From positions 1-24,983 of the forward strand of contig JAYZDP010000197.1 in assembly GCA_036337765.1 (NCBI GenBank): a DNA stretch of 24,983 nt, given 5' to 3'. This document shows, piece after piece, positions 1 to 8,699 of the stretch (the stretch's first letter is position 1; each line of letters starts with the position of its first letter). Source of the stretch: JAYZDP01 sp036337765. GTDB lineage: Bacteria > Acidobacteriota > Thermoanaerobaculia > Multivoradales > Multivoraceae. The notes beneath the pieces are model-generated. The model was not told the origin of the DNA and did no database searches. It saw nothing but the letters and a program-made list of their open reading frames with translations. The position numbers and the translations under genes are program-made.

Positions 1-30
1 CAGCCGGAGCGCTTCCTGCCGCTCATCTGA
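1..30 (+). CDS. C-terminal tail of a gene entering from the left
   Basis: Reading from base 1 gives a short open tail, QPERFLPLI, closed by TGA at 28-30. The frame is open to the window edge and its stop overlaps by 8 bases the stop of the convergent gene that ends at 23. Too little is present to identify a family, and nine open codons could occur by chance. Confidence 0.25.
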   Translation, partial: QPERFLPLI

Positions 31-511
31 GCGGCAGCAGCACTTCAGTCACCAGATCCTCCGCTTCGACTTTTTCCGGCGAGTTGCGGTAGATCTCACG
101 AACGAGTCCGCGCGGGGAGTGCCCGCGGGCCTGACACCAGGCGTGGATGGAGTGGTGAGCCAGGCCCAGCTCCTCATACGGGCCGACGTGGCGTAAAGAG
201 GCGCAGAGCCCACCGCCGAGCTCGACCTGCACGGCGCCGACGATCGAAACGGTCGGATCCAAGGTGGCGGCAAGAACGTGGACCACAATGTCGCCGTCGC
301 CGTCGGCGCCGGGATCCGCGTTCATTCCCATGACCGGCTCGCGGACCGTGGTCGCGGAAGCCTCGATCGCCTCGAGCAGCCGATAGACACCAACGGTGGT
401 GTCGCCAACGAGGCGTTCGACTCGTGTCTGCACCGTCATCCCAACCAGCATTGGACCGGGCTCGGTGTCGAGCACGATCTCGTAGGGGCTCCGGCTCCCC
501 TCGCTGGCCAT
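23..511 (-). CDS. GyrI-like / AraC effector-binding domain protein
   Basis: A 162-residue protein matching the stand-alone GyrI-like small-molecule-binding fold (the effector domain of AraC/MerR-type regulators, without a DNA-binding domain). Visible hallmarks are the N-terminal YEIVLDTEPGPMLVG strand, the central LCASLRHVGPYEELGLAHH segment (the family's HxGPYxxL loop), and the C-terminal REIYRNSPEKVEAEDLVTEV, which ends like the usual xxTEIxxPxR tail. Such proteins bind drugs or hydrophobic ligands, and some hydrolyse them. I chose the ATG at 511 because the fold begins right after it; an in-frame TTG at 574 would add 21 residues. Neither start has a clear Shine-Dalgarno. It is divergent from the DUF1800 gene. 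The ligand cannot be told from sequence. Confidence 0.7.
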   Translation of the reverse strand: MASEGSRSPYEIVLDTEPGPMLVGMTVQTRVERLVGDTTVGVYRLLEAIEASATTVREPVMGMNADPGADGDGDIVVHVLAATLDPTVSIVGAVQVELGGGLCASLRHVGPYEELGLAHHSIHAWCQARGHSPRGLVREIYRNSPEKVEAEDLVTEVLLPLR

Positions 512-726
512 GCGGCAGTCCGCTGCCTCGGCTACCCCGACGTAGAACCCGCCGGCCAATGCGACTTCCACCAAGGCGACGGGGAACGGAAATGTTCGAG
601 CTCATGGGCATGGCATGCCCTGCCTCGACCAATGGAAAGACTTCTCGACTCCCGGCCCGCCGGGCCAACGCGGAAACGTGAGACGACGCGACATTCCCCT
701 CTCAAGAGTACGCGAGCCTGAGAGTT

Positions 727-759
727 GGGTTGCAACCGAACACGCCCGAGATGCAACCC
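727..759. repeat. Inverted repeat in the divergent intergenic region
   Basis: GGGTTGCA at 727-734 is mirrored exactly by TGCAACCC at 752-759, with 17 bases between. The element lies between the divergent GyrI-like gene and the DUF1800 gene, about 15 bases before a -10-like TATGAT at 774-779, so it could be an operator. The rest of 512-795 shows no convincing gene. Function is inference only. Confidence 0.4.
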
Positions 760-795
760 GCGGGCGACGGGCGTATGATCGGGGCTCTGCCAAGC

Positions 796-2667
796 ATGGG
801 AAAGATCGCCGTGTGCAGTTGCAAGCACGCCACCCGACGCGCCAGTACGCGTCGTCGCCGCTCCCTGCGTGCGGCCCTTCTCATCTGGGTGCTGGCGGCT
901 GCCTTGCCGGCGACGCTCGTGGCCGCGGGCACGGGGGCCGGTCCTGCCAGCTGGACCGGAGACCTGACACCGATCACGAGATCGGACTGGACCTACGACC
1001 GAGCCGCGCATCTGATGGAGCGTGCCGGCTTCGGCGGAACACCTCGCGAGATCGAGGCTATCGCGGCGATGAGACCAGCAGCGGCCGTCGCGCGGCTGGT
1101 GCGCTATGGGGCGATCGACAACTCCGGCATCGCGGGCTTCGACCACTCGGGGATCTTCGACCCGGGCATGGATCCGTTCCCCAAGAGCCGGGCCGAGGCC
1201 GTGCGCATCGCCCGCGAGAAGGGCGCAGCCCTCGGTGTGGAGGTGCTCCCAGACGGCTCCGCGCGCCCGCTCCAGCCAGTGGTCGACAAATTCTTCTACG
1301 GCCTGCGCGCCGATCGTCTCGAGGCGGCGCGCCTCGGCCAGTGGTGGGCTCAGCGCATGCTCGCCACCGCCAGACCCCTCGAAGAGAAGCTGACCTTCTT
1401 CTGGCACGGCCACTTCGCGACCTCCGATAACAAGGTCCGCGACTACCGCATGATGCTCGTGCAGAACGAGATGCTGCGAAGCCACGCCAACGGCAACTTC
1501 CGCGACCTCCTGATGGGGATCATGAAGGACCCGGCGATGCTGGTCTTTCTCGACAACGGCGAGAACGTCAAGGACCACCCCAACGAGAACTTCGGGCGTG
1601 AGTTGCTCGAGCTGTTCACGATGGGTGTCGGCAACTACAGTGAGCGCGACATCCGCGAGGCGTCACGGGCCTTTACCGGCTGGACGAACGATGTCTTGGA
1701 CTTCCACTTCGATGCCGAGTTACACGACTTCGGCGAGAAGGAGTTCCTGGGCCGCAAGGGCAGCTTCGACGGCGACGACATCATCGACATCATCCTCGAC
1801 GAGCCCGCGACCGCCAAGCACATCGCGCGTAAAGTCTACCGTTTCTTCGTCTCCGACGAGATCGTGGAACCGGCTCTCGCCGGGTTGGCGAAGCACCTCC
1901 GCGAATCCGACTACGAGCTCGCACCTCTGCTGGAGACGATCTTTCTGTCACGGGATTTCTACAGCCCTACGGCCTTCGCCACCCAGATCAAGAGCCCCGT
2001 ACAGTTGGTGATCTCGACCTATCGGCGAGTCGGCCTCGACACGCTGCCGACCGTACCGGACTTCAACAGCCTCACCGGCAGCTTGGGCCAGCGCCTCTTC
2101 CACCCGCCCAACGTCGCCGGCTGGGCGCAGGGGCGCAGCTGGATCACTCCGGCAACCTTGCTGCAGCGTGGCAACCTGACGCGCGAGATCCTCTTCCCGC
2201 CCGACCTCGAGGCCTTCGGCGCTCCCGACCGCCGGATGCCGGGAATCTATCGCCAGGTCGGTGCACGCATCGCCGAGGGGGCGAACATCACCACCGCCAC
2301 CCAGGTCGGCGACGCCGCCTCGAACATGCTGGCCGACGCCGACGAGGACTACAACACCCGCTTCGGTGGCTACCGGGGCTACCTGATGGCCTACGAACGG
2401 GTGAAGCAGATTCCTCGCCACATCGCGGACCTGGACCTTCACCTGATGATGCGACAGGCGGGCGTCGAGTCGAGCGCCGATGCCGTCGACCACCTCGCGC
2501 GACGCTTCCTGCTCGTACCTCTCGCCTCGGAGACCCGGGAGGCACTGATCGAGTTTCTCGAAGTTCGGTTAGAAGGCGGTGAGCTCGGCGCGTCGCCAGC
2601 GACCGAAGAAGCGCTTCGCGGACTACTTTATCTCGTGCTCTCGACACCCGAATACCAGCTGGGGTGA
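796..2667 (+). CDS. DUF1800 family exported protein
   Basis: About 623 residues. A basic N-terminal region (RRASTRRRR) followed by a hydrophobic stretch ending AATLVAAG-like indicates a Sec signal peptide, so the protein should act outside the cytoplasm. The DUF1800 core is clear: the WWAQRMLATARPLEEKLTFF helix with FWHGHFAT, LRSHANGNFRDLL, then HPNENFGRELLELFTMG and ASRAFTGW, which are the most conserved blocks of the family; HPPNVAGWAQGRSWI lies near the C-terminus. The biochemical function of DUF1800 is not established. Start is uncertain: ATGs at 751, 775 and 796 are in frame and none has a good ribosome site; 796 fits best with a -10-like TATGAT at 774-779. It is followed after 3 bases by its usual partner, a DUF1501 gene, so the two are very likely co-transcribed. 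Confidence 0.9.
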   Translation: MGKIAVCSCKHATRRASTRRRRSLRAALLIWVLAAALPATLVAAGTGAGPASWTGDLTPITRSDWTYDRAAHLMERAGFGGTPREIEAIAAMRPAAAVARLVRYGAIDNSGIAGFDHSGIFDPGMDPFPKSRAEAVRIAREKGAALGVEVLPDGSARPLQPVVDKFFYGLRADRLEAARLGQWWAQRMLATARPLEEKLTFFWHGHFATSDNKVRDYRMMLVQNEMLRSHANGNFRDLLMGIMKDPAMLVFLDNGENVKDHPNENFGRELLELFTMGVGNYSERDIREASRAFTGWTNDVLDFHFDAELHDFGEKEFLGRKGSFDGDDIIDIILDEPATAKHIARKVYRFFVSDEIVEPALAGLAKHLRESDYELAPLLETIFLSRDFYSPTAFATQIKSPVQLVISTYRRVGLDTLPTVPDFNSLTGSLGQRLFHPPNVAGWAQGRSWITPATLLQRGNLTREILFPPDLEAFGAPDRRMPGIYRQVGARIAEGANITTATQVGDAASNMLADADEDYNTRFGGYRGYLMAYERVKQIPRHIADLDLHLMMRQAGVESSADAVDHLARRFLLVPLASETREALIEFLEVRLEGGELGASPATEEALRGLLYLVLSTPEYQLG

Positions 2668-2670
2668 CTC

Positions 2671-3918
2671 ATGAAGAATCTACACATCGACTGCCCCTGC
2701 TCGACACGTCGTGACTTTCTGCGTCGCGGCTTTTACGGACTGGGAGTCACGGCGGGCCTGCCGATTGTGCTCGGCCGCACCTCGCAGGCGCTGGCCGCGG
2801 AGGCCCTGGTCGATCGCGAGGCGGCCCCCAACCGAATCCTCGTCGTGGTCGAGCTGTCAGGCGGCAACGACGGTCTGAACACCGTCGTTCCCTTCCGCAA
2901 TGACGAGTACTACCGGGTACGCCCGAACCTAGGGATTCGCCGTGACGACCTCATCGAGGTGTCCGAGGATCGCGGCTTTCACCCCTCGCTGGTCGGCTTC
3001 GAGAGGCTCTACAAGGACGGCGTGCTGGCCGTCGTCGAGGGCTGCGGGTATCCCAACCCCAGCCTGTCGCACTTCTCCTCGATGGGCTTCTGGCACACCG
3101 GCGTTCCGAACGGTGGCGAGAAGCTGGGCTGGGTCGGCCGCTTCATGGACAACCACACCCCCGACGGTGGCAGGAACCTGGTCGTCAACGTCGGTAACTC
3201 CCAATCTCTGGCGGTACGCGCGAAGGTCCACTCGCCGCTCGTCTTCAACGATCCACAGCGTTTTCACCGCGAGGGGACCGACGCCGAGCTCGACTCACTG
3301 GCGCGTATGAAGACGTCGCACCCGTCGGACAACGCCCAGCTAGCGTTCCTGCGCTCAACCGCCGAGAACGCCGCCGAGAGCTCGGCCTTCGTACGCAAAG
3401 CCTGGTCGGCCTACCGCACACCGGTGGACTACGGCCTCGGCGGCGCCGACCTGCGGAAAGTCGCGGCACTGATCGCCGCCGACATGCCGACGCGCGTCTA
3501 CTACGTCAGCTTCAGCGGCAACTCCTTCGACACTCACGTCCATCAGGCGGATCTGCACGCGAGACTCTTGATGTACATGGCCGACGCCGTGCGCGGCTTC
3601 ACAGAGGACATGAAACGGCTGGGGCGTCTCGACGACGTCTCGATGGTGCTGTTCTCCGAGTTCGGCCGCCGCGTAGAGGAAAACGCCAGCCTCGGCACCG
3701 ACCACGGCACGGCCGGACCGATGTTTGTGGTCTCGAACCAGCTCGAGGGCGGCTTCTACGGCGGCGAGCCCTCCCTCACCGACCTCGACGACGGCAACCT
3801 CAAGATGACCACGGACTTCCGCCGTGTATACGCGACCATGATCGACGAGTGGATGCGCCACTCCGACACCGCATCGATCCTCAAGGGCAGCTACGCACCC
3901 CTCGGGATGTTCACCTAG
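2671..3918 (+). CDS. DUF1501 family protein, Tat-exported
   Basis: 415 residues. The N-terminus carries a twin-arginine signal, STRRDFLRRG at residues 11-20, followed by a hydrophobic stretch ending in SQALA, so it should be exported folded by the Tat system. DUF1501 (alkaline-phosphatase/sulfatase-like fold) is indicated by VVVELSGGNDGLNTVVP, GCGYPNPSLSHFSSMGFWHT, FDTHVHQADLHARLL and SEFGRRVEENASLGTDHGTA, which supply conserved Asp/His residues that could bind metal. GGGGTGA lies just ahead of the ATG. The gene starts 3 bases after the DUF1800 stop; this pairing is very common in Planctomycetota, Acidobacteriota and Proteobacteria, but the shared substrate is unknown. Confidence 0.9.
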   Translation: MKNLHIDCPCSTRRDFLRRGFYGLGVTAGLPIVLGRTSQALAAEALVDREAAPNRILVVVELSGGNDGLNTVVPFRNDEYYRVRPNLGIRRDDLIEVSEDRGFHPSLVGFERLYKDGVLAVVEGCGYPNPSLSHFSSMGFWHTGVPNGGEKLGWVGRFMDNHTPDGGRNLVVNVGNSQSLAVRAKVHSPLVFNDPQRFHREGTDAELDSLARMKTSHPSDNAQLAFLRSTAENAAESSAFVRKAWSAYRTPVDYGLGGADLRKVAALIAADMPTRVYYVSFSGNSFDTHVHQADLHARLLMYMADAVRGFTEDMKRLGRLDDVSMVLFSEFGRRVEENASLGTDHGTAGPMFVVSNQLEGGFYGGEPSLTDLDDGNLKMTTDFRRVYATMIDEWMRHSDTASILKGSYAPLGMFT

Positions 3919-3961
3919 CGTTCACGCCGACGCCCGCAGTCATTTCGAATCGGGAGAGCAC

Positions 3962-5113
3962 ATGGCAAGTGGAATCGAGCCCTTTCGTATCCAGATCGAC
4001 GACGCCCAGCTCCAGGACCTGCGCCGGCGGCTGGCGGCCACCCGTTGGCCGGAGAAGGAGACCGTCGACGACTGGACTCAGGGAACACCACTGGCCTACG
4101 TTCGGGAGGTCTGCGAGTACTGGGAGAAGGAATATGACTGGCGCGCCACCGAGGCCAGGCTCAATGCGATCGATCAGTTCAAGACCGAGATCGACGGGCT
4201 CGGCATCCACTTTCTCCACGTCCGCTCGCCCCACGCCGACGCCACGCCGCTGGTCCTTACCCACGGCTGGCCGGGGTCGATCGTCGAGTTTCTGAAGGTC
4301 CTCGAGCCCCTGACCGACCCGACGTCGCACGGTGGCGACGCCGCCGACGCCTTCCACGTCGTCGTCCCCGCGCTGCCCGGCTTCGGCTTCTCCGACAAGC
4401 CAACCGGAACCGGCTGGTCGGTCGAGAAGATCGGCGGTGCCTGGTCCGAGCTCATGCAGCGGCTCGGCTACACCCGCTTCGGCGCCCAAGGGGGCGACTG
4501 GGGAGCCGCCGTCACCACCGCGATCGGCTTCCTCGACCCTGAGCACTGTCTCGGCATCCACCTCAACATGCCGACGGTCGGCGCCGACCGCGACACGATG
4601 GATGATCTAACAGAGGAGGAGAAGGACGCCCTCGAGGGCATCAAGTACTACCAGGACTGGGATTCCGGATATTCGAAGCAGCAGTCGACGCGTCCGCAGA
4701 CGGTCGGCTACGGCCTGGTCGATTCACCCGCCGGGCAGGCAGCGTGGATCCTCGAGAAGTTCTGGGCGTGGACCGATGCCGACGGCCATCCGGAGAACGT
4801 ACTGAGCCGCGACGAGCTGCTCGACAACATCATGCTCTACTGGCTGCCCGCCGCCGGCGCCTCCTCCGGCCGAATCTATTGGGAAAGCTTCGGCAGTGGG
4901 CGAGGCGATCAGGTCGACGTGCCGTCGGGAGCGAGCATCTTCCCGCGCGAGATCTTCCGCGCCTCGAGGCGCTGGATGGAAAAGCGGTTCACCAACCTCG
5001 TCTACTTCAACCGGCTGCAGAAAGGTGGCCACTTCGCCGCCTTCGAACAGCCCGAAACCTTCGTCGACGAGGTCAGAAAAAGCTTTCGCGCCGTCGCGGG
5101 CAGCGGGGCCTAG
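3962..5113 (+). CDS. Epoxide hydrolase, alpha/beta-hydrolase type with EHN domain
   Basis: 383 residues, cytoplasmic (no signal peptide). Residues 5-110 form the epoxide hydrolase N-terminal (EHN) domain, with RRLAATRWP and the tryptophan-rich YWEKEYDW helix. The hydrolase core follows: oxyanion-hole HGWPGS at 101-106, nucleophile elbow GGDWG with Asp179, SSGRIYWES carrying a tyrosine placed to polarise the epoxide, and GGHFAAFEQPE with the general-base His357. These elements belong to microsomal-type epoxide hydrolases, which open epoxides to vicinal diols through an Asp ester; juvenile-hormone-type and bacterial homologues share them. GGGAG precedes the ATG. The 43-base gap from the DUF1501 gene allows co-transcription, but no common pathway is evident. 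Its stop overlaps the stop of the orphan minus-strand frame. Confidence 0.92.
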   Translation: MASGIEPFRIQIDDAQLQDLRRRLAATRWPEKETVDDWTQGTPLAYVREVCEYWEKEYDWRATEARLNAIDQFKTEIDGLGIHFLHVRSPHADATPLVLTHGWPGSIVEFLKVLEPLTDPTSHGGDAADAFHVVVPALPGFGFSDKPTGTGWSVEKIGGAWSELMQRLGYTRFGAQGGDWGAAVTTAIGFLDPEHCLGIHLNMPTVGADRDTMDDLTEEEKDALEGIKYYQDWDSGYSKQQSTRPQTVGYGLVDSPAGQAAWILEKFWAWTDADGHPENVLSRDELLDNIMLYWLPAAGASSGRIYWESFGSGRGDQVDVPSGASIFPREIFRASRRWMEKRFTNLVYFNRLQKGGHFAAFEQPETFVDEVRKSFRAVAGSGA

Positions 5114-5385
5114 GATGGCGGGAGGCTCAGCGGGCCGATCTCGTGTATGCGGCCGTCGGTGAGCTGGAAGCGCCCCGTGACCTCGAAGCGAGGAGTGCCT
5201 CCAAGCACCGACACCGCGTCGGTCTCGAAGCGGCGGCGGCCCTCCAGAATCGGGATGTAGAGGCGCAGCGCGTCGCCGGGCTTGCGTGCCCGCTGGATCG
5301 TGCCGTCGCGCCGACTCTGGTAGAGCTCGAACCGGTAGTAGCTGCCGAGCTCAACGTTGCTGGAGAACAGGCACCGCTTGCCCCC
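5110..5385 (-). pseudogene. Orphan C-terminal coding remnant without start codon
   Basis: On the minus strand 91 codons are open between a TGA at 5386-5388 and the TAG at 5110-5112. The reading has protein-like composition and strongly GC-biased third positions, with alternating hydrophobic beta-like segments such as SYYRFELYQSRRDGTIQ, GDALRLYIPILEG, and a final TGRFQLTDGRIHEIGPLSL. No ATG, GTG or TTG lies in the frame, so it cannot be translated normally. It looks like the 3' end of a beta-rich exported protein whose 5' part was lost, possibly when the neighbouring plus-strand gene arrived. I do not recognise the family. A frameshift joining it to upstream sequence was looked for, but the plus-strand gene from 5426 occupies that space. 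Confidence 0.45.
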
Positions 5386-5425
5386 TCACCGAGGTGACGA
5401 TCGCGGTTGTGCCACGCTGTCGGCG

Positions 5426-7174
5426 ATGAGAGTGCGAGTCGTAGCGGCGCTGCAGGCCGCAGTCGTGGCGGGCGCCCTTGCTCAGGCGCAGAGCGCCGAC
5501 GAGACTCCGACTGTCCGAGAGATACAACAGGTCACCTCGTACGAACTGTACATCGGCGTGAAGTGGGGGCCCGGCAAACGCTGGCTCACGGGTCGTGCAG
5601 CACCCAGGAAGGGCTTCGAGGCTGACCAGCTCCGGTTGCAGGTCGACGGCGTGCCGGTCGAGATCTCTTCGATCACTCCGGGAGGAGAGCTCGGCGCGCC
5701 GTGGCAGATCGTTCTTTTCTTCGACACCGTGCTTCACAACGAGAGCGGGCTGCGCGCCTCGGCGTCGGCGCTCGGCGAAGTGGTGCCGCAGCTGGTCGAG
5801 GTGGGAACCGTCGAGGTCGTGATCGCCGATCCGCACCCTCGGATCGTCGTCGAAGCGACCCGCGTCGCGAGCGTGGTCGAGTCAGCTCTCTCGAACTTGG
5901 CGTTGCTCGGAACTGCCGAGGAGCGGCTCCCCGCGTTGCGCCAGGAGTACCTCGACGTAGTGGAGTTGGGCTCGCTCGAGCAAGACTCCGAGGAGTCGGT
6001 CGAGCTCGCGCGGCAGCTTGCGGGGGCCGAGCGAGCCATCATCTCCGAGCGCCTAGATCTTTTGACCCATCACCTAGTCGAGCGCCGTCAGCCAGGAGTC
6101 GGCCGTGCCGTCTTCTGGGTCCTCGAGGGCTACGATCCCTTACCCGAGCGCTTCTACCTCTCGGCGGCCGACGGTGCGACCGAGCTCGGAGCAGATGCCT
6201 TCGACGTGATCGCCGGCTATGGCTGGACGGCCTTTCCCTACGCCACTGCCGGTCAGGGGCCCGACGTCCGGCGCGGGTTCCGGATCGGAAAGCTTCGGAT
6301 CGCGGGCACCAATCTCGTCTGGGAAGGGGAGCGCAAGCCGCAGCGCGCGCGTTCACTGATCGAGGCAGGAGAGAGCCTCTTCGAGCAGGGGCGATTCGAC
6401 GATGCTCTCGAGAGCTACGACCACGCGCTGCACCACTTTTTGGGCCACCCCAAGACCGCCGACGAGCAGGCCGCAGTCTGGGTGCGGATCGCCCGCGTAT
6501 ATCGCACGCTCGGCGATCTCGGCCGGTCGAGGCGCGCCCTGTCCTACGCTGTCACGCTGGATCCGCAGCTCGCAACCGAGCTCGGCTCGGCGGTGACCTA
6601 CTTCTCCGATGTCCGCTCACAGCTGCAGTCGCTGGCCAATCTCAGCGGCGGACGGCTACTGGCCACGCCCGAGGACGTGCAGTCCGCAGCGGCCGATCTG
6701 CCGGCGCGCTTGCGTGCCACCTTCCAGCGCGCAGGTCTCCCAGAGGGGCGGGTGATGGCGCTGGAGCTTTCCCGAACCAGCGGAGGCGAGGGGCTGCGCT
6801 ATTCACGCCGCCTGCGCTCCGGTGTACCTGATGCCGTGGTCGGGGCGCGCCTTCGGACCGCCCTGCGCGAGCTCGTAGAGGAGCCGGGCCTGGCGCAGCA
6901 GCACGTCAGCATCGAGGCGGGGGCGTCGTCGTCTGCCGTCTCCGTCACCATCGCGGACTCCGAGCCTCGCGACTCCGGACGGATGTGGCTGGGAATCCTG
7001 GCGGTGGACGGATCTGCGAGATCCTTGCGCCTCGAGCGCGTCGCCGCCGGCTGGCGGGGGGAGCTAGCAGACTTGGGCGAGGTGGCCGCCGCGGCGATCT
7101 ACCGCGACGACGGCGCCGCGGGTAAGGCCTGGTCGGTGAAGGCCGCAGAGCTGGTCGGTACTGCGGTTCGCTAG
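5426..7174 (+). CDS. Secreted VWFA-like protein with TPR segment
   Basis: 582 residues from the ATG at 5426, which begins a clear signal peptide (MRVRVVAALQAAVVAGALAQAQS). Residues about 60-250 resemble the VWFA-related proteins of Acidobacteria: LQVDGVPVEISSITP, then PWQIVLFFDT in place of a MIDAS-type first strand, and VEVVIADPHPRIVV. Around residues 310-400, SLFEQGRFDDALESYDHAL and IARVYRTLGDLGRSRRAL form two TPR-like helix pairs. The C-terminal third is beta-rich and ends near a predicted domain rich in Arg/Leu pairs. The canonical DxSxS metal site is not seen (DTVLHNES instead), so metal binding is doubtful. No strong Shine-Dalgarno is visible. Probably a periplasmic or surface protein-interaction factor; no specific function can be assigned. 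Confidence 0.75.
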   Translation: MRVRVVAALQAAVVAGALAQAQSADETPTVREIQQVTSYELYIGVKWGPGKRWLTGRAAPRKGFEADQLRLQVDGVPVEISSITPGGELGAPWQIVLFFDTVLHNESGLRASASALGEVVPQLVEVGTVEVVIADPHPRIVVEATRVASVVESALSNLALLGTAEERLPALRQEYLDVVELGSLEQDSEESVELARQLAGAERAIISERLDLLTHHLVERRQPGVGRAVFWVLEGYDPLPERFYLSAADGATELGADAFDVIAGYGWTAFPYATAGQGPDVRRGFRIGKLRIAGTNLVWEGERKPQRARSLIEAGESLFEQGRFDDALESYDHALHHFLGHPKTADEQAAVWVRIARVYRTLGDLGRSRRALSYAVTLDPQLATELGSAVTYFSDVRSQLQSLANLSGGRLLATPEDVQSAAADLPARLRATFQRAGLPEGRVMALELSRTSGGEGLRYSRRLRSGVPDAVVGARLRTALRELVEEPGLAQQHVSIEAGASSSAVSVTIADSEPRDSGRMWLGILAVDGSARSLRLERVAAGWRGELADLGEVAAAAIYRDDGAAGKAWSVKAAELVGTAVR

Positions 7175-7350
7175 CTATTGTGGCCGCCCTAATCGATGCG
7201 CATGGGAAAAGAGGCCGTGCGCGGCAAGAGCATTGAGTTCCTCCGGCGAGCGCGACAAGATGACTGAGGTCGGCGTCTACACCGTCGCCGGCGGCAAAGA
7301 TTGTGTGCGAAGAAATACCTGTATCTGGCGGAGCTGACGGATCCGGCGAG

Positions 7351-7878
7351 ATGAGAGTCGCCGCGATCGTTCTCACCATGCTTCTCGTTCCGCTGGCTGC
7401 GGCCGCGGACGGCATCGCCGGCATGTCGTGGGACGCGCCGCAGTCGTGGGCGGCTCAGGGGCAGCGACCGATGCGAGCGGCTACCTACGTCGTCCCCGGT
7501 GCCGGCGGAGCGGAGGAGGGCGAGTGTGCGGTCTTCTACTTCGGGCGCGGACAGGGCGGATCCGTGGAAGCGAACGTCCAGCGTTGGATCGGACAGTTCG
7601 AGCCCAGCGAAGGCAGCTCGGAGCTCGAGACCGTGCGATCCTCCGACGAGGTCAACGGCATCTCGATGGCGACGCTCGAGGTCACCGGCACCTTCCTCTT
7701 CAAGCCCTTCCCCGCGGCTCCGCAGGCCACGCGTCGTGCGGGCTATCGGATGCTTGCGGCGATCGTCGAAGGCCCAGAGGGGCCGGTGTTCTTCAAACTT
7801 ACCGCGCCGAAGGCGACCACCGACGCTGCCGAGGCGGACTTCGAAAAGATGCTCGCTTCCCTGCGCAGCGGCAGTTGA
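7351..7878 (+). CDS. Small exported protein of unknown function
   Basis: 175 residues from the ATG at 7351, chosen because it opens a Sec signal peptide, MRVAAIVLTMLLVPLAAAADG; an in-frame GTG at 7303 would add 16 polar residues in front. The mature part has MSWDAPQSWAAQGQRPMR, ATYVVPGAGGAEEGECAVFY, FGRGQGGSVEANVQRWIGQF and a late VFFKLTAPKATTDAAEADF. I recognise this as a conserved hypothetical family seen in Acidobacteriota, Planctomycetota and Myxococcota, but no function is known to me. There is one cysteine in the mature part and no catalytic motif. It sits 14 bases before the reductase gene, so the two may share a transcript. The 176 bases upstream contain only micro-ORFs. Confidence 0.72.
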   Translation: MRVAAIVLTMLLVPLAAAADGIAGMSWDAPQSWAAQGQRPMRAATYVVPGAGGAEEGECAVFYFGRGQGGSVEANVQRWIGQFEPSEGSSELETVRSSDEVNGISMATLEVTGTFLFKPFPAAPQATRRAGYRMLAAIVEGPEGPVFFKLTAPKATTDAAEADFEKMLASLRSGS

Positions 7879-7891
7879 GCAAGTCCAGACC

Positions 7892-8677
7892 ATGTCGGGC
7901 GATCTAGCTGGACACGTCGCACTCGTCACCGGCGGCTCGCGCGGCATCGGCCGCGCCACCTGCGCGCTGCTGGCTCGGCGCGGGGCTACAGTTGCCGTGA
8001 ACTACCGCGCCCAGGAGGCGGCAGCGAAACAAGTCGTCGAGGAGATCTCGGCGGCGGGCGGTACCGCGGTCCCAGTGTGCGCCGACGTGGGTGACCGGGA
8101 GGGCGTAGAAGAGATGGTGAAGGCGATCTCGAGCGAGATCGGCCCCGTCGACATCCTCGTCAACAACGCCGGCATCATGAACGGCGGGACCCTTCTCGAC
8201 TTCAAGGAGGCGGACCTCGACGCGATGTGGCAGACCAACGTCAAGGGAAACCTGTTCTGCGCCGCGGCCGTCGCCCCGGGGATGAAACACGAGGGCTGGG
8301 GCCGGATCGTCAACGTCGCCTCCAACGCCGGTATCGGCACCGCGATGCCTGGTACCACGCTGTACGCCGCGACCAAGGCGGCGGCCCTGATCCTAACCAA
8401 GCGCATGGCTTTCGAACTGGGAAGCGGTGGCATCACCGTGAACGCGGTTCTGCCGGGCTACACCCGCACCGATATGACGATGGCGGGCCGTACAGAAGAA
8501 GCCATCGAGCGCACTCGGGAGCGCCTCGACGCGAGCTCCGTTCTCGAGCGCGGCATCGGCGAGCCCGAGGAGATCGCGGAGGTCATCGGCTTTCTCGTCT
8601 CTCCAGGCGCGAGCTTCCTGACCGGCCAGTTGCTACTTGCCGACGGCGGCCGCACCGACTACCTCGCCCACGTCTAG
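7892..8677 (+). CDS. Short-chain dehydrogenase/reductase, FabG-like
   Basis: 261 residues, a classical SDR of normal length. The cofactor loop TGGSRGIG is at 13-20, NNAG at 91-94, and the catalytic set is Ser144 (NVAS), Tyr158 and Lys162 (YAATK). NYR at 38-40 after the second beta-strand lacks an acidic residue there, which favours NADPH over NADH. PGYTRTDM and the C-terminal SFLTGQLLLADGG are typical of 3-oxoacyl-ACP reductase-like enzymes. The substrate cannot be fixed; general ketone or 3-oxoacyl reduction in the cytoplasm is likely. The ATG at 7892 follows the previous stop by 13 bases with only a weak ribosome site. Upstream in-frame codons back to 7499 overlap the previous gene out of frame and are not protein-like. 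Confidence 0.9.
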   Translation: MSGDLAGHVALVTGGSRGIGRATCALLARRGATVAVNYRAQEAAAKQVVEEISAAGGTAVPVCADVGDREGVEEMVKAISSEIGPVDILVNNAGIMNGGTLLDFKEADLDAMWQTNVKGNLFCAAAVAPGMKHEGWGRIVNVASNAGIGTAMPGTTLYAATKAAALILTKRMAFELGSGGITVNAVLPGYTRTDMTMAGRTEEAIERTRERLDASSVLERGIGEPEEIAEVIGFLVSPGASFLTGQLLLADGGRTDYLAHV

Positions 8678-8699
8678 CCGAGGTGTAGAGTCAGTTGGT

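Noticed and set aside
730..795. TTG at 730 as the start of the DUF1800 gene
   Set aside because: It lies inside an inverted repeat, has no ribosome site and adds residues before the signal peptide.
532..1578. A 348-codon minus-strand frame opposite the DUF1800 gene
   Set aside because: Composition is that of an antisense shadow and the plus-strand protein has strong family motifs.
4744..5397. Plus-strand frame running from the epoxide hydrolase into the following gap
   Set aside because: Starts inside the hydrolase in another frame; in the gap it is the antisense of the more protein-like minus-strand remnant.
5701..6831. A 376-codon plus-strand frame within the VWFA/TPR gene
   Set aside because: Almost entirely Arg, Ala and Gly; a shifted frame of the gene starting at 5426.
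7196..7350. Two micro-ORFs (23 and 25 codons) overlapping as ATGACTGA before the small exported protein
   Set aside because: No ribosome sites, no recognisable motif, and lengths expected by chance.
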